From the NCBI RefSeq assembly GCF_029319185.1, contig NZ_CP119754.1, positions 4,278,001-4,342,000 on the forward strand: 64,000 nucleotides of DNA. Reading direction: 5' to 3'. The notes under the pieces were generated by a model. It ran no database searches, was not told where the DNA came from, and worked only from the letters and a program-made list of their open reading frames with translations. Within the stretch, counting starts at the first letter, position 1. Every line of letters starts with the position of its first letter. This document shows positions 41,660-50,689 of the stretch, in pieces. The DNA is from Superficieibacter sp. HKU1 (lineage in GTDB: Bacteria > Pseudomonadota > Gammaproteobacteria > Enterobacterales > Enterobacteriaceae). Made by a program: the position numbers and the translations under genes.

Positions 41660-41857
41660 TCAGCCAATCGTTTTCGTCAACATGTAGTAGATCACAAAGC
41701 CAGCAACCACAAGTCCACCACCGAAGCGGCGTAAAATAGTGTCCGGTAGCTGGGTCATGGCGGCGATCATTTTGCGCCAGGCGCGCGGGTAAAGCATTGG
41801 CCCCAGGCCTTCGAGCACCAGAACCAGCGCGAGGGCCAGTAAGATTGTTGAGTTCAT
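41660..41857 (-). CDS. yjeT: Small inner membrane protein YjeT (DUF2065)
   Basis: The 65-residue protein has the E. coli YjeT length, with two hydrophobic segments (about residues 5-22 and 45-60) separated by a basic stretch. The G-L-G-P-M-L-Y-P-R-A-W motif is typical of DUF2065. Its function is not established. It sits between the hfl operon terminator and purA. Confidence 0.92.
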   Translation of the reverse strand: MNSTILLALALVLVLEGLGPMLYPRAWRKMIAAMTQLPDTILRRFGGGLVVAGFVIYYMLTKTIG

Positions 41858-41875
41858 TTTTATTCCACTAAAAAG

Positions 41876-41911
41876 AAAACCACCGCTCTCACTCAGAGAG
41901 ACGGTGGTTTT
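41876..41911 (-). terminator. Terminator after hflC
   Basis: AAAACCACCG (41876-41885) pairs with CGGTGGTTTT (41902-41911), with additional CTCTC/GAGAG pairing in the loop. It ends the amiB-hflC operon and precedes yjeT. Confidence 0.85.
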
Positions 41912-41935
41912 TATCGAACCGTCACTAACGCGATA

Positions 41936-42940
41936 TTAACGTGTCGCGTTGGTCGGCGTCTTCATATAACGGAAGAAATCGCTGTCCGGACTCATTACCA
42001 TCACGTCCTGGTTGCTTTCGAAGCTTTTCTCGTAAGCGCGCAGGCTACGGATAAAGGCATAGAAGTCCGGGTCCTGGCTAAAGGCATCCGCAAACAGCTT
42101 AGCGGCTTCTGCATCACCTTCACCGCGCATAATGCGGCCCTGACGCTCGGCTTCCGCCAGCGTTTTGGTGACCTCGTAATCCGCTGCAGCCTGGATTTTC
42201 TCTTTCTCTTCTTCACCCTGTGAACGGTGACGACGCGCGACCGCTTCACGCTCGGCGCGCATACGGTTGTAAATCGCCTCGGAGACTTCGGTTGGCAGGT
42301 TAATTTGCTTGATTCGCACGTCAACCACTTCAATACCGAGTGCCGCCATACTGTTCGGATTCACCACCGGCACTTTGCCGTTGGTTTCCGCCGCAACGCG
42401 CTCGGCAGCCTTGGCGATTTCGTTATCCGCGCCCGGCGTAGCCACTTCGTCTTCCGTACCGGCAGAGCCTGAGTTGAGGGCTTCGCGGACTTCCAGCGTC
42501 AGACGACCACGGGAGTCGGTCACGATGTCTTTCACATCCAGACGACCGATTTCAGAACGCAGACGGTCAGAGAACTTACGTTTCAGCAGCACTTCGGCCT
42601 GCGAAACGTCGCCACCACCGGTTGCCAGGTAGTAACGGCTGAAGTCGCTGATACGCCATTTGATATAGGAGTCAACGATCAGGTCTTTTTTCTCTTTAGT
42701 CACAAAACGATCGGCCTGGTTATCCATGGTCTGGATACGGGCATCAAGCATTTTCACCGATTCGATAAACGGAACCTTAAAGTGCAGTCCCGGTTCGAAG
42801 ATCAGCGGTTTGTTGTCGCTGTCGCGCAGTACTTTACCGAAGCGCATGGTGATCCCACGCTCGCCTTCTTTCACCACAAACAATGAGGTATAAAGCACTA
42901 CCAGCACGATGATGATAATCGCAATAACAGACTTACGCAT
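41936..42940 (-). CDS. hflC: FtsH-modulating SPFH protein HflC
   Basis: The 334-residue protein matches E. coli HflC. One N-terminal transmembrane anchor (about residues 4-20) is followed by the SPFH/band 7 domain and a coiled region rich in Ala/Glu/Arg. HflK and HflC form a large periplasm-facing cage around FtsH and limit its access to substrates. It is two bases downstream of hflK. Confidence 0.97.
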   Translation of the reverse strand: MRKSVIAIIIIVLVVLYTSLFVVKEGERGITMRFGKVLRDSDNKPLIFEPGLHFKVPFIESVKMLDARIQTMDNQADRFVTKEKKDLIVDSYIKWRISDFSRYYLATGGGDVSQAEVLLKRKFSDRLRSEIGRLDVKDIVTDSRGRLTLEVREALNSGSAGTEDEVATPGADNEIAKAAERVAAETNGKVPVVNPNSMAALGIEVVDVRIKQINLPTEVSEAIYNRMRAEREAVARRHRSQGEEEKEKIQAAADYEVTKTLAEAERQGRIMRGEGDAEAAKLFADAFSQDPDFYAFIRSLRAYEKSFESNQDVMVMSPDSDFFRYMKTPTNATR

Positions 42941-42942
42941 CG

Positions 42943-44199
42943 TTATTCCCCCTGACGCTGGTAGTCATTACGCTGCGCATTCTCGCGGCGTTGATCCATG
43001 ATATCGCCTTGTTCGGCAGACGATGGTTTATTGGCACTGCTATTGCTGCCTGAAGACGCTGGTGGCAGACGCAGAACGCTATCTGCGCCACTGCGATCGC
43101 TCTTTGCGGAACCCGCGCTGTTGCCTTTGAGCATTTGATCCAGCGGCAGAACCATCAGGTTACCGCCCTTATCGTTAACCAGCACTTTGCGGGTATGGCT
43201 AAGGACTTTTTCCATGGTTTCGATATACAGACGCTCGCGGGTGATTTCCGGTGCGGCTTTGTATTCCGGCAGCATTTTGGCAAAGCGTGCAACTTCACCC
43301 TGCGCTTCTAACACGGTGCGCGTTTTGTACGCGCGGGCTTCTTCCAGAATACGCTGTGCTGAACCGTTAGCACGCGGCTGAACTTCGTTGCTGTACGCTT
43401 CTGCTTCACGAATGGACTGCTGCTCGTTTTCACGGGCGGAGATCGCATCGTCAAACGCCGCCTGAACGGCTTCCGGCGGACGTGCGGCCTGGAAGTTGAC
43501 GTCCAGCAGGGTGATCCCCATGTTGTACGGGCGAATGGTCTCTTCCAGCTCGCGCTGGGTATCGCTACGAATCACGGTACGGCCTTCGGTCAGAATACGG
43601 TCCATGGTGTATTTACCGATCACACCGCGTAACGCACTGTCCGTGGCCTGGCGCAGGCTGTCATCAGCGCTGGTCACGCTAAACAGGTAACGACGCGGAT
43701 CGGTGATGCGGTACTGTACGTTCATCTCAACGCGCACTACGTTCTCATCGGACGTCAGCATCACGCCGGACGCCGCCAGTTCACGCACGGCTTCTACGTT
43801 GACAGCGGTGACGTCATCAATAAAGGTTGGCTTCCAGTTCAGGCCCGGTTCTACCAGATGGCTGAACTTACCAAAGCGCGTTACCACGCCGCGTTCCGCT
43901 TCTTTAATGGTATAGAAACCACTGGCCGCCCAGATAATAACCACTGCCGCGACAACGATACCGACAATGCGGCCGCCCATTTGAGCGCGAGGCCCCTGCG
44001 GCGCATTGCCGCCGGTTCCTTTTCCGCCACCGCCGAAGCCGCCGAGTTTCTTACTCAGCTTGCGAAAGATATCGTCCAGATCGGGCGGTCCCTGTTCACG
44101 ACCGCCTTTGTTTCCATTTCCACCGGGGTTGCCGCCAGGTTTATTACTTCCCCAGGGGTCGCGGTCTTGTCCGTTATTACCGGGCTGGTTCCACGCCAT
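42943..44199 (-). CDS. hflK: FtsH-modulating SPFH protein HflK
   Basis: The 418-residue protein (419 in E. coli) has a Gly/Asn/Pro-rich cytoplasmic N-terminus (about 1-75), one transmembrane helix near 80-98, the SPFH domain beginning F-Y-T-I-K-E-A-E-R-G-V-V, a coiled segment and a polar C-terminal tail. It partners HflC. Confidence 0.97.
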   Translation of the reverse strand: MAWNQPGNNGQDRDPWGSNKPGGNPGGNGNKGGREQGPPDLDDIFRKLSKKLGGFGGGGKGTGGNAPQGPRAQMGGRIVGIVVAAVVIIWAASGFYTIKEAERGVVTRFGKFSHLVEPGLNWKPTFIDDVTAVNVEAVRELAASGVMLTSDENVVRVEMNVQYRITDPRRYLFSVTSADDSLRQATDSALRGVIGKYTMDRILTEGRTVIRSDTQRELEETIRPYNMGITLLDVNFQAARPPEAVQAAFDDAISARENEQQSIREAEAYSNEVQPRANGSAQRILEEARAYKTRTVLEAQGEVARFAKMLPEYKAAPEITRERLYIETMEKVLSHTRKVLVNDKGGNLMVLPLDQMLKGNSAGSAKSDRSGADSVLRLPPASSGSNSSANKPSSAEQGDIMDQRRENAQRNDYQRQGE

Positions 44200-44297
44200 G
44201 TCTGTACTCCATATTTGTTATGCGGTGATATACCCGTCGCATCTGTGCTGCACGTTACGGGCATCCTCTAATAAGAGGGAAAATAACTTCAGTCGGG

Positions 44298-45578
44298 TTA
44301 AATAATATATTCAACCAGAGCAGGTTCTTGTTTACAGAGTCGACGCCAGTCAACAATGGGCAGGCGAATTTGCAGACTGATACTGCCGTCGTCCTCAAGC
44401 CACTCTTTTTCTATTGCCTGAAGCTGATAAAACCGGCTTCTCAGACGCCCTTCCTGCGGAGGTAGACGCAACGTATGCTGCGCTATCTCGCCGGAAAGCC
44501 GTTCAGTCAAAGCCTCGAAAAGCAGCGGTACACCCGCTCCGGTCTGTGCCGAAAGCCAGACGCGAACCGGTTTATTTTCTTCATCACGATCGATACGCGG
44601 CTCGAAATCCTCCAGCATATCGATTTTATTCATCACCAGTAGGGTGGGAATTTCATGCGCGTCGATCTCATCGAGCACGGTATTCACCGCGTCTATGTTT
44701 TCCTGCACGCGAACATCAGCGGCATCAATAATATGCAGCAGCAGCGTCGCCTGACGCGTTTCCAGCAGCGTCGCTTTAAATGCTGCGACCAAATCGTGTG
44801 GCAGGTGACGGATAAATCCAACGGTATCCGCCAGCACGGTTTCGCCAACATCCACGACGTCGATACGGCGCAGCGTCGGGTCCAGGGTGGCGAAGAGCTG
44901 ATCTGCCGCGTATACCTGTGATTCCGTGATGTGATTAAACAGCGTCGATTTTCCGGCGTTGGTATAACCCACTAGTGAAACGGTCGGAATATCGGCTTTA
45001 ATACGCGATTGACGCCCTTGCTCACGCTGTTTTTCCACTTTGCCAAGCCGTGACTGGATCTGGATAATCCGGTCGCGCAGCAAACGGCGGTCGGTTTCGA
45101 GCTGGGTTTCCCCCGGGCCACGCAAACCAATACCGCCTTTTTGTCTTTCAAGGTGCGTCCAGCCACGCACCAGGCGTGTTGCCATATGACGCAACTGTGC
45201 CAGCTCGACCTGTAACTTACCCTCATGGGTACGGGCGCGCTGGGCAAAAATATCTAAGATGAGACCGGTACGGTCGATAACCCGGCATTCGCATAAGCGT
45301 TCCAGGTTACGTTCCTGGGCCGGACTTAAGGCGTGATCAAACAGCACGACTGACGCGCCAGTCGCTTTTACGGCTTCCGCAATTTCAACTGCTTTACCTT
45401 CACCAACATAATACTTTGGGTGCGGTGCTTTACGGCTACCGGTAATCACCTGAGTTGCGTCGACACCGGCGGAAGAGACCAGAGATTCAAACTCCTGCAG
45501 GTCTTCCATATCTTTGTCTTGCGAAAAATAGATGTGTACCAGTACCGCCTGCTCACCGGCGTCATAACGGTCAAACAA
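44298..45578 (-). CDS. hflX: Ribosome-associated GTPase HflX (TTG start)
   Basis: A TTG at 45578 with GAGGG seven bases upstream gives 426 residues, exactly the E. coli length, starting (M)-F-D-R-Y-D-A-G-E-Q. An ATG 23 codons upstream would add a sequence with no homology. After the N-terminal nucleotide-binding and helical domains comes the G domain: G-Y-T-N-A-G-K-S (G1), D-T-V-G-F (G3) and N-K-I-D (G4). HflX splits stalled 70S ribosomes, notably after heat shock. It lies between hfq and hflK. Confidence 0.94.
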   Translation of the reverse strand: MFDRYDAGEQAVLVHIYFSQDKDMEDLQEFESLVSSAGVDATQVITGSRKAPHPKYYVGEGKAVEIAEAVKATGASVVLFDHALSPAQERNLERLCECRVIDRTGLILDIFAQRARTHEGKLQVELAQLRHMATRLVRGWTHLERQKGGIGLRGPGETQLETDRRLLRDRIIQIQSRLGKVEKQREQGRQSRIKADIPTVSLVGYTNAGKSTLFNHITESQVYAADQLFATLDPTLRRIDVVDVGETVLADTVGFIRHLPHDLVAAFKATLLETRQATLLLHIIDAADVRVQENIDAVNTVLDEIDAHEIPTLLVMNKIDMLEDFEPRIDRDEENKPVRVWLSAQTGAGVPLLFEALTERLSGEIAQHTLRLPPQEGRLRSRFYQLQAIEKEWLEDDGSISLQIRLPIVDWRRLCKQEPALVEYII

Positions 45579-45652
45579 GCGTAAACCCTCATTAATAACC
45601 AGCGGGGAACCTGAAAAAACAAGCTCCCCCGCCTGGGAAAACAGCAAATAAC

Positions 45653-45964
45653 TTACTCGTTGTCATCGCCGTCTTGCTGGGACGCAGAAGAACCCTGCGC
45701 GTTACTACCGTGATGATAGTTGCTGCCAGTGCCACCCGCAGCATTGTTGCTGTGATGCGATACCGGGCGGGACGGAACCACGGTAGAGATAGCGTGCTTA
45801 TACACCATCTGGCTAACCGTGTTTTTCAGCAGAATCACGAACTGATCGAAAGATTCGATTTGACCTTGCAGCTTAATACCATTCACCAAATAAATAGAAA
45901 CCGGAACGCGTTCACGACGTAATGCGTTCAGGAACGGGTCTTGTAAAGATTGCCCCTTAGCCAT
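45653..45964 (-). CDS. hfq: RNA chaperone Hfq
   Basis: The 103-residue protein (102 in E. coli) has the Sm1 and Sm2 motifs (Q-D-P-F-L-N-A-L-R-R-E-R-V-P-V and Y-K-H-A-I-S-T-V-V-P) that build the hexamer ring. The C-terminal disordered tail is rich in Gly, Asn, His and Ser with an acidic D-G-D-D-N-E end. Hfq pairs small RNAs with mRNAs. Transcription may come from miaA or from promoters within it. Confidence 0.98.
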   Translation of the reverse strand: MAKGQSLQDPFLNALRRERVPVSIYLVNGIKLQGQIESFDQFVILLKNTVSQMVYKHAISTVVPSRPVSHHSNNAAGGTGSNYHHGSNAQGSSASQQDGDDNE

Positions 45965-46052
45965 TCTCTCTTTTCCTTATATGTATGCTTGTTTTGTACG
46001 TAGAACCTTACGATTCTGCAAATTGCGCACGATACGACTCAATTGTACACAT

Positions 46053-47003
46053 TCAATGAGCGTTAGCACCAACAACCTGCAACACCTTGTTACGCGCCTG
46101 TTCCGGTTCTTCACTATCCAGCCAGTGAACCCCTTCCCAACCGCGCAGCCAGGTGACCTGGCGTTTTGCTAACTGTCTCGTGGCGCAAACACCTCGATAA
46201 ACCATTTCATCGTATGATATTTCACCTTCAAGATATGACCACATCTGGCGATATCCCACACAACGAATGGAAGGCATGTCCGTATGCAAATCTCCACGAG
46301 CAAAAAGCGCTCGCACTTCTGCTTCAAAATCTGAAGCCAACATCTGATGAAAACGCTGCTCAATGCGCTGATGGAGCAGTTCGCGGCTCGCCGGAGCGAT
46401 GGCAAACTGATGCACCTTGTAAGGCAGAGCCTCTCCTGACGTTTGCGTCAGCTCTGTTAAAGTTTTACCCGAAATGAAAAAAACTTCCAGTGCCCGGGAA
46501 AGTCTTTGCGGATCATTTGGATGAATACGCATGGCCGAAACCGGATCTATTGTCTGGAGCTGCCGATGTAACGCATCCCATCCCTGTTCTGCGGCCTGCT
46601 GTTCAATCTTTGCTCTGACTTGCGGGTCCGCTGAAGGCAGCGGCGATAGTCCTTCCAGTAAGGCCTTAAAATACAACATAGTACCGCCAACCAGCAGCGG
46701 AATACGGCCCGCTGCGGCGATCTCTGCCATCTCTTTTAGCGCATCGCGACGAAAATCCGCTGCGGAGTACGCCTGGGCAGGATCGAGAATGTCGACTAAA
46801 CGGTGCGGCGCAGCGCGGCGTTCTTCTTCGCTCGGCTTCGCCGTTCCGATATCCATTCCCTGATAGATAAGGGCGGAGTCGACGCTTATCAACTCTACTG
46901 GCAAAACTTTACGTAACTCAATCGCCAGCGCGGTCTTACCGGAAGCCGTTGGCCCCATTAAAAAAATTGCCTGCGGCAGTTCTGCTTGTCTCACGTTACT
47001 CAT
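46053..47003 (-). CDS. miaA: tRNA dimethylallyltransferase MiaA
   Basis: The 316-residue protein equals E. coli MiaA. The P-loop is G-P-T-A-S-G-K-T near residues 17-24, followed by D-S-A-L-I-Y and D-I-G-T-A-K-P motifs. It adds the isopentenyl group to A37 of tRNAs reading UNN codons, the first step to ms2i6A. Its start overlaps the mutL stop by eight bases. Confidence 0.97.
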   Translation of the reverse strand: MSNVRQAELPQAIFLMGPTASGKTALAIELRKVLPVELISVDSALIYQGMDIGTAKPSEEERRAAPHRLVDILDPAQAYSAADFRRDALKEMAEIAAAGRIPLLVGGTMLYFKALLEGLSPLPSADPQVRAKIEQQAAEQGWDALHRQLQTIDPVSAMRIHPNDPQRLSRALEVFFISGKTLTELTQTSGEALPYKVHQFAIAPASRELLHQRIEQRFHQMLASDFEAEVRALFARGDLHTDMPSIRCVGYRQMWSYLEGEISYDEMVYRGVCATRQLAKRQVTWLRGWEGVHWLDSEEPEQARNKVLQVVGANAH

Positions 47004-48840
47004 CTTTCAGGGCATTCATCGCCGTGTGTATCTCTACAGGTTGTAATAATCCGCCCGGCGGCGACATCACTAAATGGGGGCAAAGACGTTCTACGTCTGC
47101 CAGCACCGAGATAGCCTGCGCCATATTCCACTGGCTATGTTCGCTTACCAGGTTACGCGCAAGCCACAGAGCGATATCGTCCACATGCAGTGTCGTATGC
47201 TGCGCCAGGTAGCCTATCAGTTCAGAAATCAAGTTTTGTAAATTTTGTTGCCGTAAGGGTAAAGGCACGGCGCGGATTGTCACATATTGCGCATCTGATT
47301 GAAATTCAATCCCCAATTTTGCCAGCAGTTCCTGTGCCTTGTTGAGCGCCGTCATTTCAGCGACGGATACTTTCAGGCGCAGTGGGATTAGCAGCGGCTG
47401 GGCGCAAATCTCGTTTTTCCCGGGCGTTAACTGCGCTTGCCTTAGCCAGCGTTCTGCCACCGGCAGCGAGAGTAAACAGAGCTTTCCTTCCCGCTCCATC
47501 AGCGCATATTCGGTATGCAGGATGGTTAACACGCGGCCAAAGCTCTGGCTATGGCCTTCCAGCACCGGCGCGGCGGGTTGCGGTTCGCGGACCTCGCGTT
47601 GCGTGCCTGGCGTTTGCAGCAGTTCCCGATAGAGCGCTCCCTGCTTTTTCTGGTAGCCCGGCTGTGCATTGGGCCAGTTTGTGCCGCCGCCGCTGCCGGA
47701 AGGAGAGGAAGGCCGCGCGGCGGGAGCTTCTCGCGCCGGAGCGGGTTCGGCAAATTGATTGCGACCCGCAGCGACGCGGTTTTCTGGTACGTGACGCGGC
47801 GCAGGAGTTTTTTCATCTGCCAGCGGCAGCGGAGGTTCATCGCGTTGCTGTAAGACGCTTAACACGCCCTGGTAAATAAAATCGTGGACCAGCCGTGACT
47901 GGTGGAAACGCACTTCATGCTTGGCAGGATGCACGTTAACATCCACCTGGTGTGGATCGATTTCCAGATACAGCACAAAGGCGGGCTGCTGATCGATACC
48001 CAGCTTATCCTCACAGGCCTGGCGGATCGCATGATTAATCAGGCGATCGCGCATCATGCGCCCGTTAACATAGCTGTATTGCGTCTCTGCCAGCGCCGCC
48101 GTGGTGCCCTGCGGATTGGCCACCCAGCCACGCAGCGTCAGATCACCGTGCTGCCACTCGATCGCCAGCGCCTGTTCAAGGAATGCGGTCCCGCAAATCG
48201 CGCCCATGCGCCGCTCTCTCGGCGCGTTCGGCTGTACGGCCCGATACTGACGCACCATTTTACCGTTGTGATTGAGGTTAATGGTGACGTCAAAACGCGC
48301 CAGCGCGATGCGGCGAATAATCTCATCAATATGATTAAATTCGGTTTTCTCGGTGCGCATGAACTTGCGCCTGGCGGGCGTGTTATAAAACAGATCCAGC
48401 ACTTCCAGCGTCGTTCCCACCGGATGAGCGGCAGGTTTGACCGTCACCTCCATATCCCGCCCTTCCGCGTAAGCCTGCCAGGCTTCCTGCTGCTCTGCGG
48501 TGCGCGAGGTCAGGGTCAGACGCGAAACGGAACTGATACTCGCCAGCGCCTCGCCGCGAAAGCCAAGGCTGATAATCGCTTCCAGATCGTCAAGGGTAGT
48601 GATCTTACTGGTGGCATGGCGCGCCAGCGCCAACGCCAGTTCGTCTTTTTTGATGCCGCAGCCGTTATCACGGATACGGATTAACTTTGCGCCGCCGCGC
48701 TCGATATCAATATCGATGCGGGTGGCACCGGCATCGATGCTGTTTTCTACCAGCTCTTTCACCACCGATGCAGGGCGCTCAACCACCTCACCGGCGGCAA
48801 TCTGGTTTGCAAGCTGCGGTGGCAGGACCTGAATCGGCAT
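46996..48840 (-). CDS. mutL: DNA mismatch repair protein MutL
   Basis: The 614-residue protein (615 in E. coli) has the GHKL ATPase motifs E-N-S-I-D-A-G-A, D-N-G-C-G and G-F-R-G-E-A-L-A-S-I in the N-terminal 110 residues. A Pro/Ala-rich linker (about 335-425) and the C-terminal dimerisation domain follow. As in other enterobacteria the metal-dependent endonuclease motif is not apparent. MutL links MutS to MutH and UvrD. Confidence 0.97.
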   Translation of the reverse strand: MPIQVLPPQLANQIAAGEVVERPASVVKELVENSIDAGATRIDIDIERGGAKLIRIRDNGCGIKKDELALALARHATSKITTLDDLEAIISLGFRGEALASISSVSRLTLTSRTAEQQEAWQAYAEGRDMEVTVKPAAHPVGTTLEVLDLFYNTPARRKFMRTEKTEFNHIDEIIRRIALARFDVTINLNHNGKMVRQYRAVQPNAPRERRMGAICGTAFLEQALAIEWQHGDLTLRGWVANPQGTTAALAETQYSYVNGRMMRDRLINHAIRQACEDKLGIDQQPAFVLYLEIDPHQVDVNVHPAKHEVRFHQSRLVHDFIYQGVLSVLQQRDEPPLPLADEKTPAPRHVPENRVAAGRNQFAEPAPAREAPAARPSSPSGSGGGTNWPNAQPGYQKKQGALYRELLQTPGTQREVREPQPAAPVLEGHSQSFGRVLTILHTEYALMEREGKLCLLSLPVAERWLRQAQLTPGKNEICAQPLLIPLRLKVSVAEMTALNKAQELLAKLGIEFQSDAQYVTIRAVPLPLRQQNLQNLISELIGYLAQHTTLHVDDIALWLARNLVSEHSQWNMAQAISVLADVERLCPHLVMSPPGGLLQPVEIHTAMNALKDE

Positions 48841-48849
48841 GAAATCTCC

Positions 48850-50211
48850 TTAGTTAAGCAGCATCCCGGCAGGCGATGACGCGCTGGCCACCTGGCCCGC
48901 TCCACTCTGCGGACCCGGCTGGAGCGGATGCGCCTGGAAGTAGTTACGCAGCCCTTCATAGATTGCATTGGCGAGCTGCTGCTGATAATCATCGCTGCCG
49001 AGCAGCCGTTCCTCACCGTTATTGCTGATAAATCCGGTTTCCACCAGCACGGAAGGAATATCCGGCGAGCGCAGTACGCCAAGGCTGGCGTGCTCAGGCC
49101 GCCGCTTGTGCAGCGAGCCGATGCGCTGGAGCTGGCCCAGCATATTCACGGCAACATCATACCCGACGCGCTGCGAATGGCCGAATTGTAAATCCAGCAC
49201 CGCCTGGCTCAGGTAAGGATCGGACTGGCTGTTAGCAAGCACGTCGCCCGCGCCGCCGAGCAGTTCAGACTGCTTCTCGTGCTGTTCGAGCCAGCTGGCC
49301 ATTTCGCTATTGGCGCGACGGTTTGACAGCACCCAGACCGATGCGCCGGTGGCGTCGCGGTTTGGCGCAGCATCGGCGTGAATCGACACCAGGAAGTTAG
49401 CGTTTTGCTGACGTGCCACGTCTGAACGGCCCATCACCGAGATAAAGTAATCGCCGTCACGAGTCAGCACCGCTTTGAACATCGGATCGTTGTTGAGCAG
49501 CGTGCGCAGCTTACGCGCGATAGCAATGGTAACGTTTTTCTCACGCGTACCGCCCGGTCCAATCGCCCCCGGATCCTGGCCGCCGTGACCGGCGTCAATC
49601 GCAATGATCACTTTATCACCCGACGCTGTACGCGTGCGCATCGCAGGGCGCGTCACGGTATTACTGTTAGTAACGCTGGTGATGCGGTCGTTGTCGGTTT
49701 TAAACGGATTTTTCGCCGGCTGTGTCGGTTGCACAGGCCGCGCAGTTTGAACAGGTTGGGTTTGCGCGACAACCGGTGGCGCAACGCGCGGCTGCGTCAC
49801 GACTGGCGGCGGAGGCGGCGGCGGCGCATCGGCGTTGATGGTAAAGACAACGGTGTAGTTACCGCCATTTTGCTGTTTCACCGCACGCGTTTTGCCGTTC
49901 TGCGTAAGATCGACGACCAGTCGCAGCGACTGGTTATCCTTCGGGGTGCCGGATCGGATCGCTTTTACCAGATTGTCGCCGCTGAACTGCAGCGGAAGCC
50001 CCTGGATCACCCCGGTTTGCTTGATATCCAGCGCCACCGTGCGGTTGCCCTGCTGTGAAAAAGCGTATTCGGGATCGCCGATAAAACTAAAGGTAATACG
50101 GGCCTGGCTATCGCCATTAGAGACCTGAATATCGGACAAGCTTGCCGCGCCGGCCTGCGCGCACAGCATAACCAACAGTGCTACCAACCACTTATGCATA
50201 CGATACATCAT
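48850..50211 (-). CDS. amiB: N-acetylmuramoyl-L-alanine amidase AmiB
   Basis: The 453-residue protein starts M-M-Y-R-M-H-K with a signal peptide ending A-G-A near residue 22. An AMIN domain follows (about 25-125), then a Pro/Gln-rich linker (about 130-190), and an amidase_3 domain with zinc ligands in I-D-A-G-H-G-G-Q-D-P-G, a following Glu (T-R-E-K-N), S-I-H-A-D-A, and catalytic V-E-T-G-F-I-S-N. AmiB splits septal peptidoglycan under EnvC control. The linker is longer than in K-12. Confidence 0.96.
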   Translation of the reverse strand: MMYRMHKWLVALLVMLCAQAGAASLSDIQVSNGDSQARITFSFIGDPEYAFSQQGNRTVALDIKQTGVIQGLPLQFSGDNLVKAIRSGTPKDNQSLRLVVDLTQNGKTRAVKQQNGGNYTVVFTINADAPPPPPPPVVTQPRVAPPVVAQTQPVQTARPVQPTQPAKNPFKTDNDRITSVTNSNTVTRPAMRTRTASGDKVIIAIDAGHGGQDPGAIGPGGTREKNVTIAIARKLRTLLNNDPMFKAVLTRDGDYFISVMGRSDVARQQNANFLVSIHADAAPNRDATGASVWVLSNRRANSEMASWLEQHEKQSELLGGAGDVLANSQSDPYLSQAVLDLQFGHSQRVGYDVAVNMLGQLQRIGSLHKRRPEHASLGVLRSPDIPSVLVETGFISNNGEERLLGSDDYQQQLANAIYEGLRNYFQAHPLQPGPQSGAGQVASASSPAGMLLN

Positions 50212-50227
50212 CCCGTCACCCTTAAGG

Positions 50228-50689
50228 TTAACCGGCTACACGCGCCAGCAGCGAATTACCTGATGCGGAGACTGCCACAATACGCGCCTCACGACCCTGC
50301 GCCTGATATTCCAGGTGTATTTCAAGATCCGGTTCAGGCAGAACGCCCGTCCCCTGCTGCGGCCACTCCACCAGACAAATTGCCTCGTCGGTAAAATAGT
50401 CACGGATCCCCATAAACTCCAGTTCTTCCGGATCGGCCAGCCGATACAAATCGAAGTGGTACACCATCAATGCGTCGAGCGTATACGGTTCAACCAGCGT
50501 ATAGGTCGGGCTTTTCACATTGCCCTGATGTCCCAACGCCTGTAGAAATCCCCGGCTGAAGGTCGTTTTGCCCGCGCCAAGGTCGCCGTACAAATAAATT
50601 ACTGTTGCGCCATCACAGGCCCTGGCGATACGGTTGCCAAGGTCCAGCGTTGCTTGTTCGTCGGGTAAAGGAATCACTCGATTAATCAT
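50228..50689 (-). CDS. tsaE: tRNA t6A biosynthesis ATPase TsaE
   Basis: ATG 50689 (M-I-N-R-V-I-P-L) gives 153 residues as in E. coli; an upstream in-frame TTG adds four residues without support. The Walker A motif is G-D-L-G-A-G-K-T-T, with S-P-T-Y-T-L-V as switch region and the H-F-D-L-Y-R-L motif. TsaE works with TsaB, TsaC and TsaD to make N6-threonylcarbamoyl-A37. Its start overlaps the nnr 3' end by eight bases. Confidence 0.96.
   Translation of the reverse strand: MINRVIPLPDEQATLDLGNRIARACDGATVIYLYGDLGAGKTTFSRGFLQALGHQGNVKSPTYTLVEPYTLDALMVYHFDLYRLADPEELEFMGIRDYFTDEAICLVEWPQQGTGVLPEPDLEIHLEYQAQGREARIVAVSASGNSLLARVAG

Noticed and set aside
47902..48684. A 260-residue + strand open frame
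   Set aside because: Antisense shadow of mutL, produced by high GC codon positions.
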